Below, in pieces: positions 19,310 to 29,998 of a DNA stretch of 64,000 nucleotides. Source of the DNA: JALNYB01 sp963676235 (GTDB taxonomy: Archaea > Thermoplasmatota > Thermoplasmata > Methanomassiliicoccales > Methanomethylophilaceae); NCBI GenBank assembly GCA_963676235.1, contig OY781044.1, positions 620,001 through 684,000 on the forward strand. Reading direction: 5' to 3'. A program made the position numbers and the translations under genes. Positions within the stretch are counted from its first letter, which is position 1. Each line of letters starts with the position of its first letter. The notes beneath the pieces were generated by a model, which was not told where the DNA came from, made no database searches, and worked only from the letters and a program-made list of their open reading frames with translations.

Positions 19310-20748
19310 TCATCTTCCCCCTTTTTCTTGGGTGTGTAGATAAGGTTTACTGCACCGGTTCCTAATGTCACCGGCTGACCTACTATAATGTTCTCTGTTA
19401 CTCCTTCGAGGTGATCCACCTCTCCTACCATTGCGGCATGTAACAGATGCGCCGCGGTGATCTCGAAAGCCGCTCTTGCGAGAACGGATGATTTCTTTCC
19501 CGATACACCGTGTCTTCCAATGGCCTTCACATAACCATCATTGGTCATAAGGTCGGCCACAAGCATGATGTGTCTGATATCTACGTCGAGACCTGCTTCT
19601 CCCAGAGTTCCCATTGCTTCGTGGATGACCGAATTCCTTGCGGCTTCGATTCCCAAAACGTCTGCAACTTCCAAGATACTGTTTGTCATGACACGATCAG
19701 CGTTGACACCGTCAATCTTCAGCACTTCTTTCAAATTGCTGCCTTCGGTGATGATCTTCCAACTTCCTTCTGTCTTGCTGAGAACAGCCCTTACGATACC
19801 ATCGATTCCTTTGATCTTGGCATTCTTGATTGCGTCATACATTGACTGAAGTTTTTTGAATGATGCCTCATCAGATGTTATCATGATGTCGAATCCCTGA
19901 ATCTCGACCATGCCGCGGACAGCTTTCACTTTGTTCAGCTTTTCCACGATGTCCTCGAGTGTTATGCCGCGGACCTCCATCTTACGTACATCCGGAATGA
20001 CGATCAATCTCATGTTGGTGATATCTGTCTCAACGGCAGCTAGATCTAACAAAGATGTCACTTCGATCTCAGATGCTACGTGACGTGCAACACTCTCATC
20101 CTCAGCGGCAATTCCGATAAGCGGAATCTCCATCGAAGGAGTACTCGGTACACGTCTTGCATCAACTATCTCGATAAGTCTAGGAAGACCCTGAGTAACA
20201 TTGATGTTTGCAACTCCTGCATAGTGGAAGGTACGCATGTTCATCTGTGTACCTGGCTCTCCTAAAGAATGCGCTGCCATCACTCCTGCAGACTCGTTCT
20301 GGTCCATCAGATGTGCTGTATACATCCTGTTGGCTACGACTATGAGTTTCTCGCAGATATCATCGCTGAGATCCGCATTCTCGATAGCGGTGGAGATATC
20401 GCAAATGATCTTCAGAGAAAGAGGCTTGTTGAGTTTTTCTGCCATCTCTTTCAATTTGGCTTCCGTAGGAGACAGAACGTGCTCGTGGAATATCTCTTCC
20501 ATTGGCTCCACTTTTACTTCTTCAACTACCTTCTTCGCCTTTGTCGCTGTTGTCTTGCGGGCAACATGCTTTCCCACTTTGGTGAGGACTGATTCGGCTT
20601 CCTCTTCAGAAAGTCCTATCTCGACCAATTCCTCCGAACCTGATGCACTGATGGCACTCAGGGTATTGAATTTGGTTAACAGGAGTTCTGCAACTTCTGC
20701 ACTTATATCTCTGCTGATCAGCGCTTTCAGAGTATCTTTCTTAGCCAT
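19306..20748 (-). CDS. rpoA2: DNA-directed RNA polymerase subunit A''
   Basis: The C-terminal part of the largest polymerase subunit, encoded separately as in archaea. AHSLGEPGTQMNMRTFHYAG (trigger-loop region, near residue 160) and GRHGVSGKKSSVLARAAFE near the C-terminus are clear. The first ~65 residues form an N-terminal extension with helix-hairpin-helix-like pattern. The ATG at 20748 follows GGTGAGTGATA, a good ribosome-binding site; a GTG at 20754 that overlaps the rpoA1 stop is the alternative. Confidence 0.95.
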   Translation of the reverse strand: MAKKDTLKALISRDISAEVAELLLTKFNTLSAISASGSEELVEIGLSEEEAESVLTKVGKHVARKTTATKAKKVVEEVKVEPMEEIFHEHVLSPTEAKLKEMAEKLNKPLSLKIICDISTAIENADLSDDICEKLIVVANRMYTAHLMDQNESAGVMAAHSLGEPGTQMNMRTFHYAGVANINVTQGLPRLIEIVDARRVPSTPSMEIPLIGIAAEDESVARHVASEIEVTSLLDLAAVETDITNMRLIVIPDVRKMEVRGITLEDIVEKLNKVKAVRGMVEIQGFDIMITSDEASFKKLQSMYDAIKNAKIKGIDGIVRAVLSKTEGSWKIITEGSNLKEVLKIDGVNADRVMTNSILEVADVLGIEAARNSVIHEAMGTLGEAGLDVDIRHIMLVADLMTNDGYVKAIGRHGVSGKKSSVLARAAFEITAAHLLHAAMVGEVDHLEGVTENIIVGQPVTLGTGAVNLIYTPKKKGEDE

Positions 20749-20750
20749 TA

Positions 20751-23564
20751 TCACTCACCTCCGCTCTCAAAATCGGTATCGAGGTCTTCGAATTCTCCTG
20801 CTTCGCCCTCTCCGCCATCTTCCTCGGTGTATTCCATCTCGTCCTTCTCACGTGCACCATAATCGTCTCCCACATCGTGGTCATCGATCTTGAGCATATG
20901 ATCTGCTTCATCTCCGAATATTTCTGCGAACAGATCGTCGAGATCTATTGCTTTTCCTCTCACGGTCCTTGATGGATCCACTCCATCCTCTCCGTACTTG
21001 AACTGAATAACAGTTCCGATAGTATTCCTGACAGTACCATCAGAGGTAAGTTTGAGATCCTCGAGAGCTGAAACGAGTCTTCTCTGCATGTATCCTGATC
21101 TTGATGTCCTGACTGCAGTATCGACGAGACCTTCCCTTCCTCCCATTGCATGGAAGAAGAATTCAGTCGGAGTCAATCCTGATTTGTATGAATTCGAGCA
21201 GAATCCTCTAGCATATGCCCCGAGATCTCCTTTGTGGAAATGAGGAAGCGTTCTGTTCCAATATCCTCTGGACAATCTCTCACCACGAACTGCCTGCTGT
21301 CCGACACAACCGGCCATCTGAGACAAGTTAAGCATAGAACCACGAGCTCCGGCCTTTGCCATGATAACCGCTGGATTGGACATACCTAGGTGCTTTCCTG
21401 CAACACGTCCTGCTTCATCACGAGCCTGCCCTAAAACCTTCATGACCTCCACTTCGAGTGTTTCTCTGAGTGAACGTCCAGGCATCTGATCAAGTGTTCC
21501 ATCCTGGAATGACTCAACGAGCTGTGACACTTTATTGATACATTCCTGGTTGAAGTTGGCGATCTGAAGTTGTGCCTCTTCTGGAATATCCTCATCACCG
21601 ATACCAGTGCTGAATCCGTGATTCATAAGTGCTCCCAATGCGAGTCTTGTGACCTGATTTAGGAACTGACATGCACGATCTGATCCGTAATCACGGGCAA
21701 TACGGTCAAGGATCTTTCCTTTGCTGTTTCCGATTCCTTTAACATCGATGGTTCCACAAAGAAGCTGCCCCTCGCGGATCTTGACGTATGAATCAAATTC
21801 ACAGTTCTCTTTCTTACAAACATTACAGTTCTGACAGATGTTTGCCTTGAATGTTGTGCGGAAATCTCCGGGGAGCACGATGGAGAACAATTGTCTTCCA
21901 GTCCAGTACTCCTCTCCTTTCTCATCTTTGAATGGTTCGGGTATCTCTATGTCTGGTAATTTAGAGAGAATGTTCATTGCCTCGAATTTATCGAAATGAG
22001 GATTGTTGTGGGTAAGGAAATATGCTCCGGTGATATGATCGTGGATCGCACCGATGATAGGTCCTCCATACCTTGGTGAAAGGATGTTCTCCTGAACCTG
22101 CATGAGTATGCGAGCCTCGGCACGTGCTTCATCAGACTGAAGAACGTGTAAGTTCATCTCATCACCATCGAAATCTGCATTGTATGGTGGACAATCACAT
22201 AAGTTGAACCTGAATGTACGTCCTTCCATGATTTTTACGCGATGTGCCATCATTGACATTCTATGAAGCGAAGGCTGTCTGTTGAATAGAACGACATCTC
22301 CGTCTACAAGTTGTCTCTCCACGGTATAATCGAGTTCGAGATTCTCTGCAACCTCTTCTGCATTGCGCGCTGTGACCCTGATCCTTCTTCCATCGGAACG
22401 AATGACGTAGTTGACTCCAGGAAGATATGGTTCGCCTTCCTTCGATTCCGGCCCGCGTGCAACCATTTCCTTGATCTTCTCGATATTATGCTCATGAACA
22501 TGCACTGGCACTGTCAATTCCCTTGCTGCTGCGATAGGTACTCCGACATCATTGATAGATAACAATGGATCTGGCGATATAACTGTACGTGCAGAGAAAT
22601 TAACACGCTTTCCGGATAAATTGGATCTGAAACGTCCCTCTTTACCCTTGAGCCTCTGTGCAAGTGTCTTCAGAGGACGCCCGGATCTGTGCCTTGCAGG
22701 CGGGATACCAGATGTCTGGTTATCGAAATACGTTGTTACATGATATTGCAACAATTCCCAAAGATCCTCGACGATCAACTGCGGTGCTCCTGCATCACGA
22801 TTCTCTCTTAGCCTCTGGTTGATCCTGAGAACATCCACAAGTTTATGGGTCAGATCATCTTCGCTTCTGTCTCCGGAATCAAGAGTGATCGAGGGCCTTA
22901 CTGTAACTGGCGGAACTGCGAGAGCTGTGAGGACCATCCATTCGGGTCTGCATGTTGCAGGGTCCATTCCCAGTGTCTTCAGATCATCGTCTGTGATACG
23001 CTCAAGTCTCTCACGAACTTCCTTAGGAGTGAGTTTATGATTATCATCGACTTCCCTGAATGTGGTGGGCTTGTCTAATTTGATCTTGATCTGCTCTGCA
23101 CCGCAATAAGGACATACACCTTTGGTGGATGCATCCTTTGCAGTGTCTTTGGAGAAATTCTTGACATCGATGGTTCCTCCTCCGAGCTCTTTCATCTCAT
23201 CCATATCATTCATACGGACTGCGATCTGATCCACAGTAAGCATGAGCCTTCCACAACTGCGGCAAGTACTCTCCAACATCATTTTGATGTCTTTGATAAA
23301 TCCTACATGGATGACCGGCATAGCGAGGTCTATGTGTCCGAAATGTCCAGGACATTCATCGACCTTACATCCACAGGTCTTACAGCGGAGTCCTGGTTCG
23401 ATGACTCCCATATGTGGGTCCATCAAACCCATTTCAATAGGATATCCTTCATCGTCATAGGTATCAGCCGTAATGATCTTGGTAGCTGACATCTTTCTGA
23501 TCTCCTCCGGCGAAACGCAGGAGAATTTGATCGATCCGATCTTCTTCGTAATTCCTCTCATCAT
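20751..23564 (-). CDS. rpoA1: DNA-directed RNA polymerase subunit A'
   Basis: The N-terminal part of the largest subunit, about 937 residues. The zinc-binding CKTCGCKVDECPGHFGH lies near residue 60 and the catalytic magnesium loop NADFDGDEMN near residue 460. The C-terminal 70 residues are strongly acidic. Its start (ATGATGA) overlaps the rpoB stop and its stop overlaps the rpoA2 region. A second zinc-binding cluster (C..C pairs in a QNCNVCKKENCEF segment) lies near residue 575. Confidence 0.96.
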   Translation of the reverse strand: MMRGITKKIGSIKFSCVSPEEIRKMSATKIITADTYDDEGYPIEMGLMDPHMGVIEPGLRCKTCGCKVDECPGHFGHIDLAMPVIHVGFIKDIKMMLESTCRSCGRLMLTVDQIAVRMNDMDEMKELGGGTIDVKNFSKDTAKDASTKGVCPYCGAEQIKIKLDKPTTFREVDDNHKLTPKEVRERLERITDDDLKTLGMDPATCRPEWMVLTALAVPPVTVRPSITLDSGDRSEDDLTHKLVDVLRINQRLRENRDAGAPQLIVEDLWELLQYHVTTYFDNQTSGIPPARHRSGRPLKTLAQRLKGKEGRFRSNLSGKRVNFSARTVISPDPLLSINDVGVPIAAARELTVPVHVHEHNIEKIKEMVARGPESKEGEPYLPGVNYVIRSDGRRIRVTARNAEEVAENLELDYTVERQLVDGDVVLFNRQPSLHRMSMMAHRVKIMEGRTFRFNLCDCPPYNADFDGDEMNLHVLQSDEARAEARILMQVQENILSPRYGGPIIGAIHDHITGAYFLTHNNPHFDKFEAMNILSKLPDIEIPEPFKDEKGEEYWTGRQLFSIVLPGDFRTTFKANICQNCNVCKKENCEFDSYVKIREGQLLCGTIDVKGIGNSKGKILDRIARDYGSDRACQFLNQVTRLALGALMNHGFSTGIGDEDIPEEAQLQIANFNQECINKVSQLVESFQDGTLDQMPGRSLRETLEVEVMKVLGQARDEAGRVAGKHLGMSNPAVIMAKAGARGSMLNLSQMAGCVGQQAVRGERLSRGYWNRTLPHFHKGDLGAYARGFCSNSYKSGLTPTEFFFHAMGGREGLVDTAVRTSRSGYMQRRLVSALEDLKLTSDGTVRNTIGTVIQFKYGEDGVDPSRTVRGKAIDLDDLFAEIFGDEADHMLKIDDHDVGDDYGAREKDEMEYTEEDGGEGEAGEFEDLDTDFESGGE

Positions 23565-26500
23565 GTTAAGTCCTCCAACTGGAGTCTCATAGCAACACCA
23601 AGAGACAATAATTCATCCATAAGCAGTTTGAAAGCGTATGATGTCTGAACGAGATAGATGCTTGCGTTGTTCTTACAAACCGGGCAATACAACGAACCGT
23701 GCCTATCCATAATGGCTATGTGTCCGCAACGTGGATTTCCACAGATATACTGCTGAGTTCCATCGGACTCATCGAGCAGACGATCTTTGATGACCATTGC
23801 TGCACCGTGACCGATCAAACAATCACGTTCCATCTCACCGAATCTTAGACCTCCCTGTCTGGAACGTCCCTCGGTTGGCTGTCTTGTAAGGATCTGAACA
23901 GGTCCTCTTGAACGAACATGCATCTTACCGCTGACCATGTGGTGCAGTTTCTCATAGAAGATAACTCCGGTATAGACCTCTGTCTGGATCATACGTCCGG
24001 TCCTTCCATCGTACATGACCTCTTTACCATTGTTGCTGAATCCGTTCCTGACCAATCCGTCACGAATAGATTCCTCGTTCTCTCCTGAAAAGGCTGTACC
24101 ATCAATGATACGACCTTCCATTGAACCGACCTTACCGGCTATCATTTCAAGAACGTGACCGATGGTCATACGAGACGGGATACCGTGAGGGTTAACAACG
24201 AGGTCAGGTGTGACTCCTTCTGCTGTGAAGGGCATATCGCACTGATCTACCAGTCTTCCTACGACTCCTTTCTGACCAAATCTGGAACAGAATTTATCGC
24301 CGAGCTCAGGTATTCTCTCATCTCTCACTTTCACACGAACAAGTCTGGACCCGTTCTCAGATTCAGTAACCATCACTGAATCCACGTATCCTTTCTCTCC
24401 GGGCCTTACAGTAACTGATGTTTCCCTTCTCTTCTGGGGGGTCAGGAAATCTGTTTCCTCTTCAAGGAACCTGGGAGGTGACGTCTTTCCAACGAGAACA
24501 TCTGAACCGGTAACTGCGGACTCGGGGGATATCAGACCGTCTTCACCAAGTGACGCATATGCGAGATCTGCACGAGCGCCCATGATATCCGGGGATGGGA
24601 TCTCAAAATGATCTTCCTGTCCTCCTGGGTAACGACGTTCTTCTGAACGGTATGACCTCAAGAATGTAGATCTTCCGAGTCCTCTCTCGACCGAGCTCTT
24701 GTTCATTACAAGGGCATCTTCAATGTTATATCCATGGTAAGAAAGAACAGCGATGCAGAAATTCTGTCCTGCAGGCCTATGATTGTATCCCATGAATTCC
24801 ATTGTCTGGGTCTGTACCATTGGGACTTGCGGATAATGCATGATATGTCCTCTGGTGTCAGGCCTAATACGGTAATTTGCGGCAGGTATTCCCAATGCCT
24901 GTTTTGCCATTCCAGCTCCCATTGTTACACGGGGTGCTGAATTATGTTCAGGATAGGGAACGATACCGGCTGCAACTCCTAAGATGACCATTGGATCGAT
25001 CTCCATGTGAGTGTGTTCACGGGTGATCTTCGAGGGCACAGTCATATCCTCGCCACACCATTTACACTTGAGGACGACGTCCTCCTCCTTTCCGGGATTC
25101 ATCCAATCTGCATCTGTCACTGAAAGTGCATGACCACAATGCTCACATCTCTTGGGTGTATCATATGCATCTACGAGAACGAGTGCGTCCTCTTCCTCTT
25201 CTGCATCGATCCATTCGACGATTCCCTCACGGAACAGATCGTTCCATGAGACCCTGCCTTCGCGGATTCCCTCGATGTGCTTCCTCGTTATCATCGTCTT
25301 TCCGTCTTTCAAAACCATAAGTGGGCGTCTGAGACGACCTTCATCACAGTTGATGATGACTTCTTTCATCTCTTCATCATTACGGATATTGATACATCCG
25401 GAAATGAGACCGTATCTCCTGCGGTCCCTGATTTCAGAAACGAGCTTTGCTGCGTCTTTGTAGGTTCCTACGAGGTCTCCGTTCACATATACACGAGTGC
25501 CCTCTTCTTTAACGGATCCCAATCCAAGCTCTTTGAGCATCCATTTGATATCTCCCTCGGGGAATCCCTCTGATACATCGATGATCAATGCAGCATTTTT
25601 AACCAGACCGCAATTCTGACCTTCTGGAGTTTCGGACGGACAGAGTCTTCCCCACTGCGTGGGATGCAGATCACGAGCTTCGAAATGAGGCTGACTTCTT
25701 GTCAGGGATGACGTTATTCTTCTTAGATGCGACATTGCAGACATATTTGATGTCCTGTCGAGAAGCTGTGATACTCCTGCGCGTCCTCCAACCCAGTTTC
25801 CTGTTGCCAGAGCGTGTAATAATTTGTGTGTAAGCAAATCAGGTCTGATAGAAGACGAAATATTGAACTCTGTTTTCTTTCTTCCCCAGTTCCTCTCGAG
25901 CTGATACTTCAGATCCTTCATGAGGCTGCTGAAGCTTGTTCTGAAAAGATCTTCCATGAGGTCACCTGAGAGTTTTAACCTCTTGTTGGCGTAGTGATCC
26001 TTGTCGTCCTCTTTCCTCTTCTTGAGTGAAAGCTCAAGGACCGAACGTGCTATACGTCCAAGGAAGATCGCCTTTTTCATACGGTCTGCCTCGGTATCTC
26101 CGAGATGAGGCAAGAGTGAACGATCCAGAATACTCTCGACCTTCTTTGTCCTGTACTCCTTTGCCTGACCTGCTGCGAAATTCCTCTCTAGGAAGAGAAT
26201 TGCATCCTCTTTGGTATGATAACCATTAGGAGGGAAATTCTTCTTGTCTAAGGACATCTCGATGTTAGCATAGACGATGTTCGCCATTGCCTCATCGGAC
26301 ACTATTGTGTCATAAATCTCAGCGTCTGATTCCATTCCCAACGCTTTCATCAATGCGATTAGCGGGATAGATCCAGAAGCAACTGGAACAGAGACCATGA
26401 CCATTCCATCTTTCTTCTTCTCGACAAGTGTGAGTGCACGATATCCGTCTTTCTGAGAGAACACCTTTGCGATTTCTACCGCTGCACCGTATTTCTCGTT

Positions 26501-27169
26501 GTATTCGACCATTACTCTGTTAGGGGCAAGGTCCTCAAGTGTGATAAGGGCCCTTTCGGTTCCGCCGATGATAAAATATCCTCCGGGTTCTCTGGGGTCT
26601 TCTTTCTGTTTTGCAAGTTCTTGATTGTATTCTTCCATCGAGAGTTTGTGATCAAGATGCTCTTCGAGAACATTCTTATTGAGATTGCATCCTCTTGATT
26701 TGACCATCATCGGAAGGTCTCCCACATGAACCCATTTCTCGCCCTCGGGAATCTCTTTCTCCACTCCATCCTCAAATACGTCAAAATGTACAAATACAGG
26801 TGAAAGGTAGTTTAAATTTCTAAGTCTGGCTTCCATCGGAGCAAGCTCATGGCTGTATCCGTTGGCTTCCATTACTTTCGGCTCGTCTATCCTTATGGTA
26901 GGCTTTGCCTGAGGGTCTATATTTCCAACCTCATCTCTCTTTCTGCCGATGTGAATTTCAATATTCCTTCCACCGGTCCTTTCGGGGTCCAGTTTGATAA
27001 CGCCATGCTCCGCGTCATCTGTCGGAACTCTAATGTCATCAACAATCCTTTGCATTCTGCTGTTAGGGTTGGATGCGGTCGCCAAAAAGTCATCGAATGA
27101 TGAAATATGGTGATTCACAATGCTCCTATCGGCGAAATATAATTTAACTAAGTCCCTCAAAAAAATCAC
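23561..27169 (-). CDS. rpoB: DNA-directed RNA polymerase subunit B, unsplit
   Basis: A single 1,202-residue second-largest subunit; many methanogens split this into B' and B''. Conserved blocks include SETPEGQNCGLVKN near residue 515, GYNIEDALVMN near residue 815, and FGEMERDCLIGHGA near the C-terminus. Two cysteine clusters, CEHCGH..CKWCG and CGNPRCGH..CPVCKN, look zinc-binding. The frame starts with GTG at 27169 overlapping the rpoH stop as GTGA; an in-frame TTG follows at 27160. An unsplit B subunit fits Thermoplasmata. Confidence 0.95.
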   Translation of the reverse strand: MIFLRDLVKLYFADRSIVNHHISSFDDFLATASNPNSRMQRIVDDIRVPTDDAEHGVIKLDPERTGGRNIEIHIGRKRDEVGNIDPQAKPTIRIDEPKVMEANGYSHELAPMEARLRNLNYLSPVFVHFDVFEDGVEKEIPEGEKWVHVGDLPMMVKSRGCNLNKNVLEEHLDHKLSMEEYNQELAKQKEDPREPGGYFIIGGTERALITLEDLAPNRVMVEYNEKYGAAVEIAKVFSQKDGYRALTLVEKKKDGMVMVSVPVASGSIPLIALMKALGMESDAEIYDTIVSDEAMANIVYANIEMSLDKKNFPPNGYHTKEDAILFLERNFAAGQAKEYRTKKVESILDRSLLPHLGDTEADRMKKAIFLGRIARSVLELSLKKRKEDDKDHYANKRLKLSGDLMEDLFRTSFSSLMKDLKYQLERNWGRKKTEFNISSSIRPDLLTHKLLHALATGNWVGGRAGVSQLLDRTSNMSAMSHLRRITSSLTRSQPHFEARDLHPTQWGRLCPSETPEGQNCGLVKNAALIIDVSEGFPEGDIKWMLKELGLGSVKEEGTRVYVNGDLVGTYKDAAKLVSEIRDRRRYGLISGCINIRNDEEMKEVIINCDEGRLRRPLMVLKDGKTMITRKHIEGIREGRVSWNDLFREGIVEWIDAEEEEDALVLVDAYDTPKRCEHCGHALSVTDADWMNPGKEEDVVLKCKWCGEDMTVPSKITREHTHMEIDPMVILGVAAGIVPYPEHNSAPRVTMGAGMAKQALGIPAANYRIRPDTRGHIMHYPQVPMVQTQTMEFMGYNHRPAGQNFCIAVLSYHGYNIEDALVMNKSSVERGLGRSTFLRSYRSEERRYPGGQEDHFEIPSPDIMGARADLAYASLGEDGLISPESAVTGSDVLVGKTSPPRFLEEETDFLTPQKRRETSVTVRPGEKGYVDSVMVTESENGSRLVRVKVRDERIPELGDKFCSRFGQKGVVGRLVDQCDMPFTAEGVTPDLVVNPHGIPSRMTIGHVLEMIAGKVGSMEGRIIDGTAFSGENEESIRDGLVRNGFSNNGKEVMYDGRTGRMIQTEVYTGVIFYEKLHHMVSGKMHVRSRGPVQILTRQPTEGRSRQGGLRFGEMERDCLIGHGAAMVIKDRLLDESDGTQQYICGNPRCGHIAIMDRHGSLYCPVCKNNASIYLVQTSYAFKLLMDELLSLGVAMRLQLEDLT

Positions 27170-27441
27170 CCTTTAGTTACAAGCCTATAGGCTACGAACT
27201 CCTGTGCTGTTTCGCTCTTTCTGACAATTTTAACAATACGGCCCTCCGCGATAGGTCCGTATATGCTCTCGAGCACCTTGATGCCCGCGTCAGTGTTTCT
27301 GATTTTTGGAAGCTGGTCGCGCGTCATTCCCATTTGCTTGAGAATTGTGTCCGCCTCTTCTTCCGTCAAGAGGTGGTGCTCAGGCACTAATACATGCTTG
27401 AGTACATTGAACGAGATGTTGTCTGATACCAAATGATTCAC
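27166..27441 (-). CDS. rpoH: DNA-directed RNA polymerase subunit H
   Basis: The small archaeal homolog of the C-terminal domain of eukaryotic Rpb5. HVLVPEHHLLTEEEAD and MTRDQLPKIRNTD are family landmarks, and the protein ends soon after VKIVRKSETAQEF. The gene opens the six-gene polymerase operon. GCAGGTGAATC precedes the ATG, a clear ribosome-binding site. At 91 residues it is slightly longer than the ~80 typical of the family. Confidence 0.93.
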   Translation of the reverse strand: MNHLVSDNISFNVLKHVLVPEHHLLTEEEADTILKQMGMTRDQLPKIRNTDAGIKVLESIYGPIAEGRIVKIVRKSETAQEFVAYRLVTKG

Positions 27442-27470
27442 CTGCTAGTAGCCCGCTCCCGGTCAGCGGG

Positions 27471-27484
27471 AAATATATTTAAGA
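27471..27484 (-). promoter_or_regulatory. TATA element of the RNA polymerase operon
   Basis: Read on the minus strand, TTCTTAAATATATTT lies about 30-40 bp upstream of the rpoH ATG (27441), a suitable distance for an archaeal TATA box with a short leader that contains the GGTGA site. No other promoter is evident inside the overlapping genes of the operon. Confidence 0.5.
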
Positions 27485-27550
27485 AATACGCTTGTCGTCA
27501 TTCCATTCCTCATACTTGATCCGCCGTCGATCGCTCATGAAGACAATCAG

Positions 27551-27624
27551 CGGGCCTGAAGGGATTCGAACCCTTGACCACCTGATTAAAAGTCAGATGC
27601 TCTACCTAGCTGAGCTACAGGCCC
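27551..27624 (-). tRNA. tRNA-Lys (TTT)
   Basis: Minus-strand cloverleaf: acceptor GGGCCTG/CAGGCCC, D arm with AGCTCAGCTAGGTAGAGC, anticodon loop CTTTTAA giving TTT, and T loop TTCGAAT. The discriminator is G and no CCA is encoded. It lies between rpoH and cdc48. Confidence 0.95.
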
Positions 27625-27797
27625 TTGGATATCTTAAAGCTTGTATTTGCGCAGGAACCCTTCTTTGTATATAATACCTCCCACGGTTCTCTATTAAGAA
27701 CGAGAGATACAAGCCTTCTGAAGTACAGTTATACAGAAGTCATTGATAATCCCATCGGTCAGAATGTATCAAATAGCCTTGATTTCATCCTTGTTTT

Positions 27798-29993
27798 GTG
27801 GAAAAATTCTTAGAACTCAAAGTTGCCATGGCAAAACGGCAATCTGAGGCAGGTTACGGCAGAGCAAGGATGGATTCTGCATCCCGTTCAACACTAGGTC
27901 TAGACCTAGGCGATGTAGTTGAGATCATCGGAAAAAAATCTGTCGTAGCGAAAGTCTTCAAAGGCGACCCTGAAGACGAAAATTCCAAAATCATACGTAT
28001 TGACGGACTTACGAGGACAAGTGCAGGCGTGAGCGTCGATGAAACTGTAAAGATCCACAAATGTTTACCGGTCCGAGCCGAAAAAATAACATTGGCACCA
28101 AATATTCCAGATGGAAAGATCATCAAATTCGAAGAAGGGATAGAAAATATATTTCGCAACGGATTGATGGGACGCCCTCTCATCAAAGACATAGATATTA
28201 TCATACCTAACATCGCCCTGATGGGAAATCGTTCTACATTTTCGGTAATATCTACTATTCCAACTGGACCAGTCACTGTTGGAATAGATACGGAAATAAT
28301 CCTCAAAGAAGAACCCGTACATGCCGAAACAGAAAAATACACTGGTCAAACCACATACGATGATATCGGTGGTCTTGACGAAGAATTGAAAAGAATCAGA
28401 GAAATGATCGAACTACCTCTTAAACATCCGGAACTGTTCGATCGTATGGGTATCTCTGCACCCAAAGGTGTTCTGTTATACGGACCTCCTGGTACCGGAA
28501 AGACACTTCTAGCAGAGGCAGTAGCAAATGAATCGGGCGCATCTATATACACGGTCCGCGGACCTGAGATCATGGGTCGCTATTACGGTCAAAGCGAAGA
28601 AAGACTCAGAGAGATATTCAAAAATGCTCAAGACAATGCTCCGAGCATCATTTTCCTAGATGAAATAGACTCGATAGCACCCAGTCGCGATACAGTCTAC
28701 GGAGAAGTAGAAAGACGTGTTGTCGCCCAACTCCTGACACTCATGGACGGAATGGGCGGAAGAGGAAATATCATTGTCATTGGTGCCACCAACAGGGAAG
28801 ATGCTGTGGACCCTGCACTTAGAAGGCCCGGAAGATTTGACAGAGAGATAGAAATAGGCGTTCCTGGAAGATCGGGACGTAAAGACATATTGGAAGTTCA
28901 CACTCGGGACATGCCTCTCGCCGAAGATGTTAACATCGAAACGCTATCGAGACTCACCCAGGGATTCGTAGGCGCAGACCTCGCATCATTAGCCAGAGAA
29001 TCAGCCATGAAATGCCTGAGCAGACATATTCCGCAACTTGATCTCGACAGACCTGTTCCGCAAACCGCACTTGAGGCCATGAAAGTATCGATGGAAGATT
29101 TTACTAACGCGTTATCTGATATCGAACCAAGCGGAATGAAAGAAGTATTCGTTGAGATACCTAAAGTGACATGGAATGATATCGGCGGATTGGATGATAT
29201 TAAAAAAGAGATTGATGAGGTGTTTATTCCGACAGAAGATCATAAAGCTTTCGAAAAACTTGGTATAAAACCAGGAAATGCAATATTACTTTATGGGCCC
29301 CCCGGTACTGGAAAGACCCTTATAGCCAAAGCCGTAGCTAACGAATCAGGAGCTAATTTCATATCGATAAGCGGTCCTGAAATAGCCAGTAAATGGATAG
29401 GAGAATCAGAACAGGCCATCAGAAAGATATTCAAAAAAGCCAAACAGATGTCTCCGTGCATTATCTTCTTTGACGAAATAGATTCTATTGCACCTAAACG
29501 CGGAAACGGAGACTCCCAGGCCTGGGAACGGGTTGTCGCCCAACTACTTACGGCCATGGACGGCATAGAATCTCTCAATCATGTCATGATCATGGCAGCC
29601 ACCAACCGTCCCGATATGCTCGACCCTGCACTTTTAAGGCCCGGAAGAATGGACCGTATGATCCATATCGGAAAACCAGATCACAATGCACGTCTGAGCA
29701 TCCTAAACGTCCATACTCGGAACATGCCTACAAAGGACTTAGATCTGGAAGAAATCGCAAAAGAGACGGATGGATTTGTCGGTGCAGACATAGAGGCGCT
29801 CTGCAGAGAAGCTGGACTTTTAGCATATCATGAGAATAACAATTCAGAATTTGTCGAAGGCAGACATTTTAAAGCCGCCCTTCAGATCATAAGGCCGTCT
29901 GTTGACGAGGAAACGTTCAAAAATTACGAATCGATTGGTAAAGAGATCAGAAAACGCAAAACTGGCTGGAATAACATTCCGTTTTATGGGTGA
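27798..29993 (+). CDS. Cdc48/VCP-type double AAA+ ATPase
   Basis: A 731-residue archaeal Cdc48. An N-terminal double-psi barrel and 4-beta barrel (about 1-190) precede two AAA modules. Walker A motifs GPPGTGKT occur near residues 229 and 498, Walker B IIFLDEIDS near 287 and IIFFDEIDS near 556, with arginine-finger regions in RRPGRFD and LRPGRMD. It unfolds ubiquitin-like- or SAMP-tagged or damaged proteins, probably feeding the proteasome. GTG at 27798 is chosen because homology to the N-domain (LKVA, then GRARMD) begins there. Its stop region is followed immediately by a PRC-barrel gene. Confidence 0.95.
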   Translation: MEKFLELKVAMAKRQSEAGYGRARMDSASRSTLGLDLGDVVEIIGKKSVVAKVFKGDPEDENSKIIRIDGLTRTSAGVSVDETVKIHKCLPVRAEKITLAPNIPDGKIIKFEEGIENIFRNGLMGRPLIKDIDIIIPNIALMGNRSTFSVISTIPTGPVTVGIDTEIILKEEPVHAETEKYTGQTTYDDIGGLDEELKRIREMIELPLKHPELFDRMGISAPKGVLLYGPPGTGKTLLAEAVANESGASIYTVRGPEIMGRYYGQSEERLREIFKNAQDNAPSIIFLDEIDSIAPSRDTVYGEVERRVVAQLLTLMDGMGGRGNIIVIGATNREDAVDPALRRPGRFDREIEIGVPGRSGRKDILEVHTRDMPLAEDVNIETLSRLTQGFVGADLASLARESAMKCLSRHIPQLDLDRPVPQTALEAMKVSMEDFTNALSDIEPSGMKEVFVEIPKVTWNDIGGLDDIKKEIDEVFIPTEDHKAFEKLGIKPGNAILLYGPPGTGKTLIAKAVANESGANFISISGPEIASKWIGESEQAIRKIFKKAKQMSPCIIFFDEIDSIAPKRGNGDSQAWERVVAQLLTAMDGIESLNHVMIMAATNRPDMLDPALLRPGRMDRMIHIGKPDHNARLSILNVHTRNMPTKDLDLEEIAKETDGFVGADIEALCREAGLLAYHENNNSEFVEGRHFKAALQIIRPSVDEETFKNYESIGKEIRKRKTGWNNIPFYG

Positions 29994-29998
29994 TCACT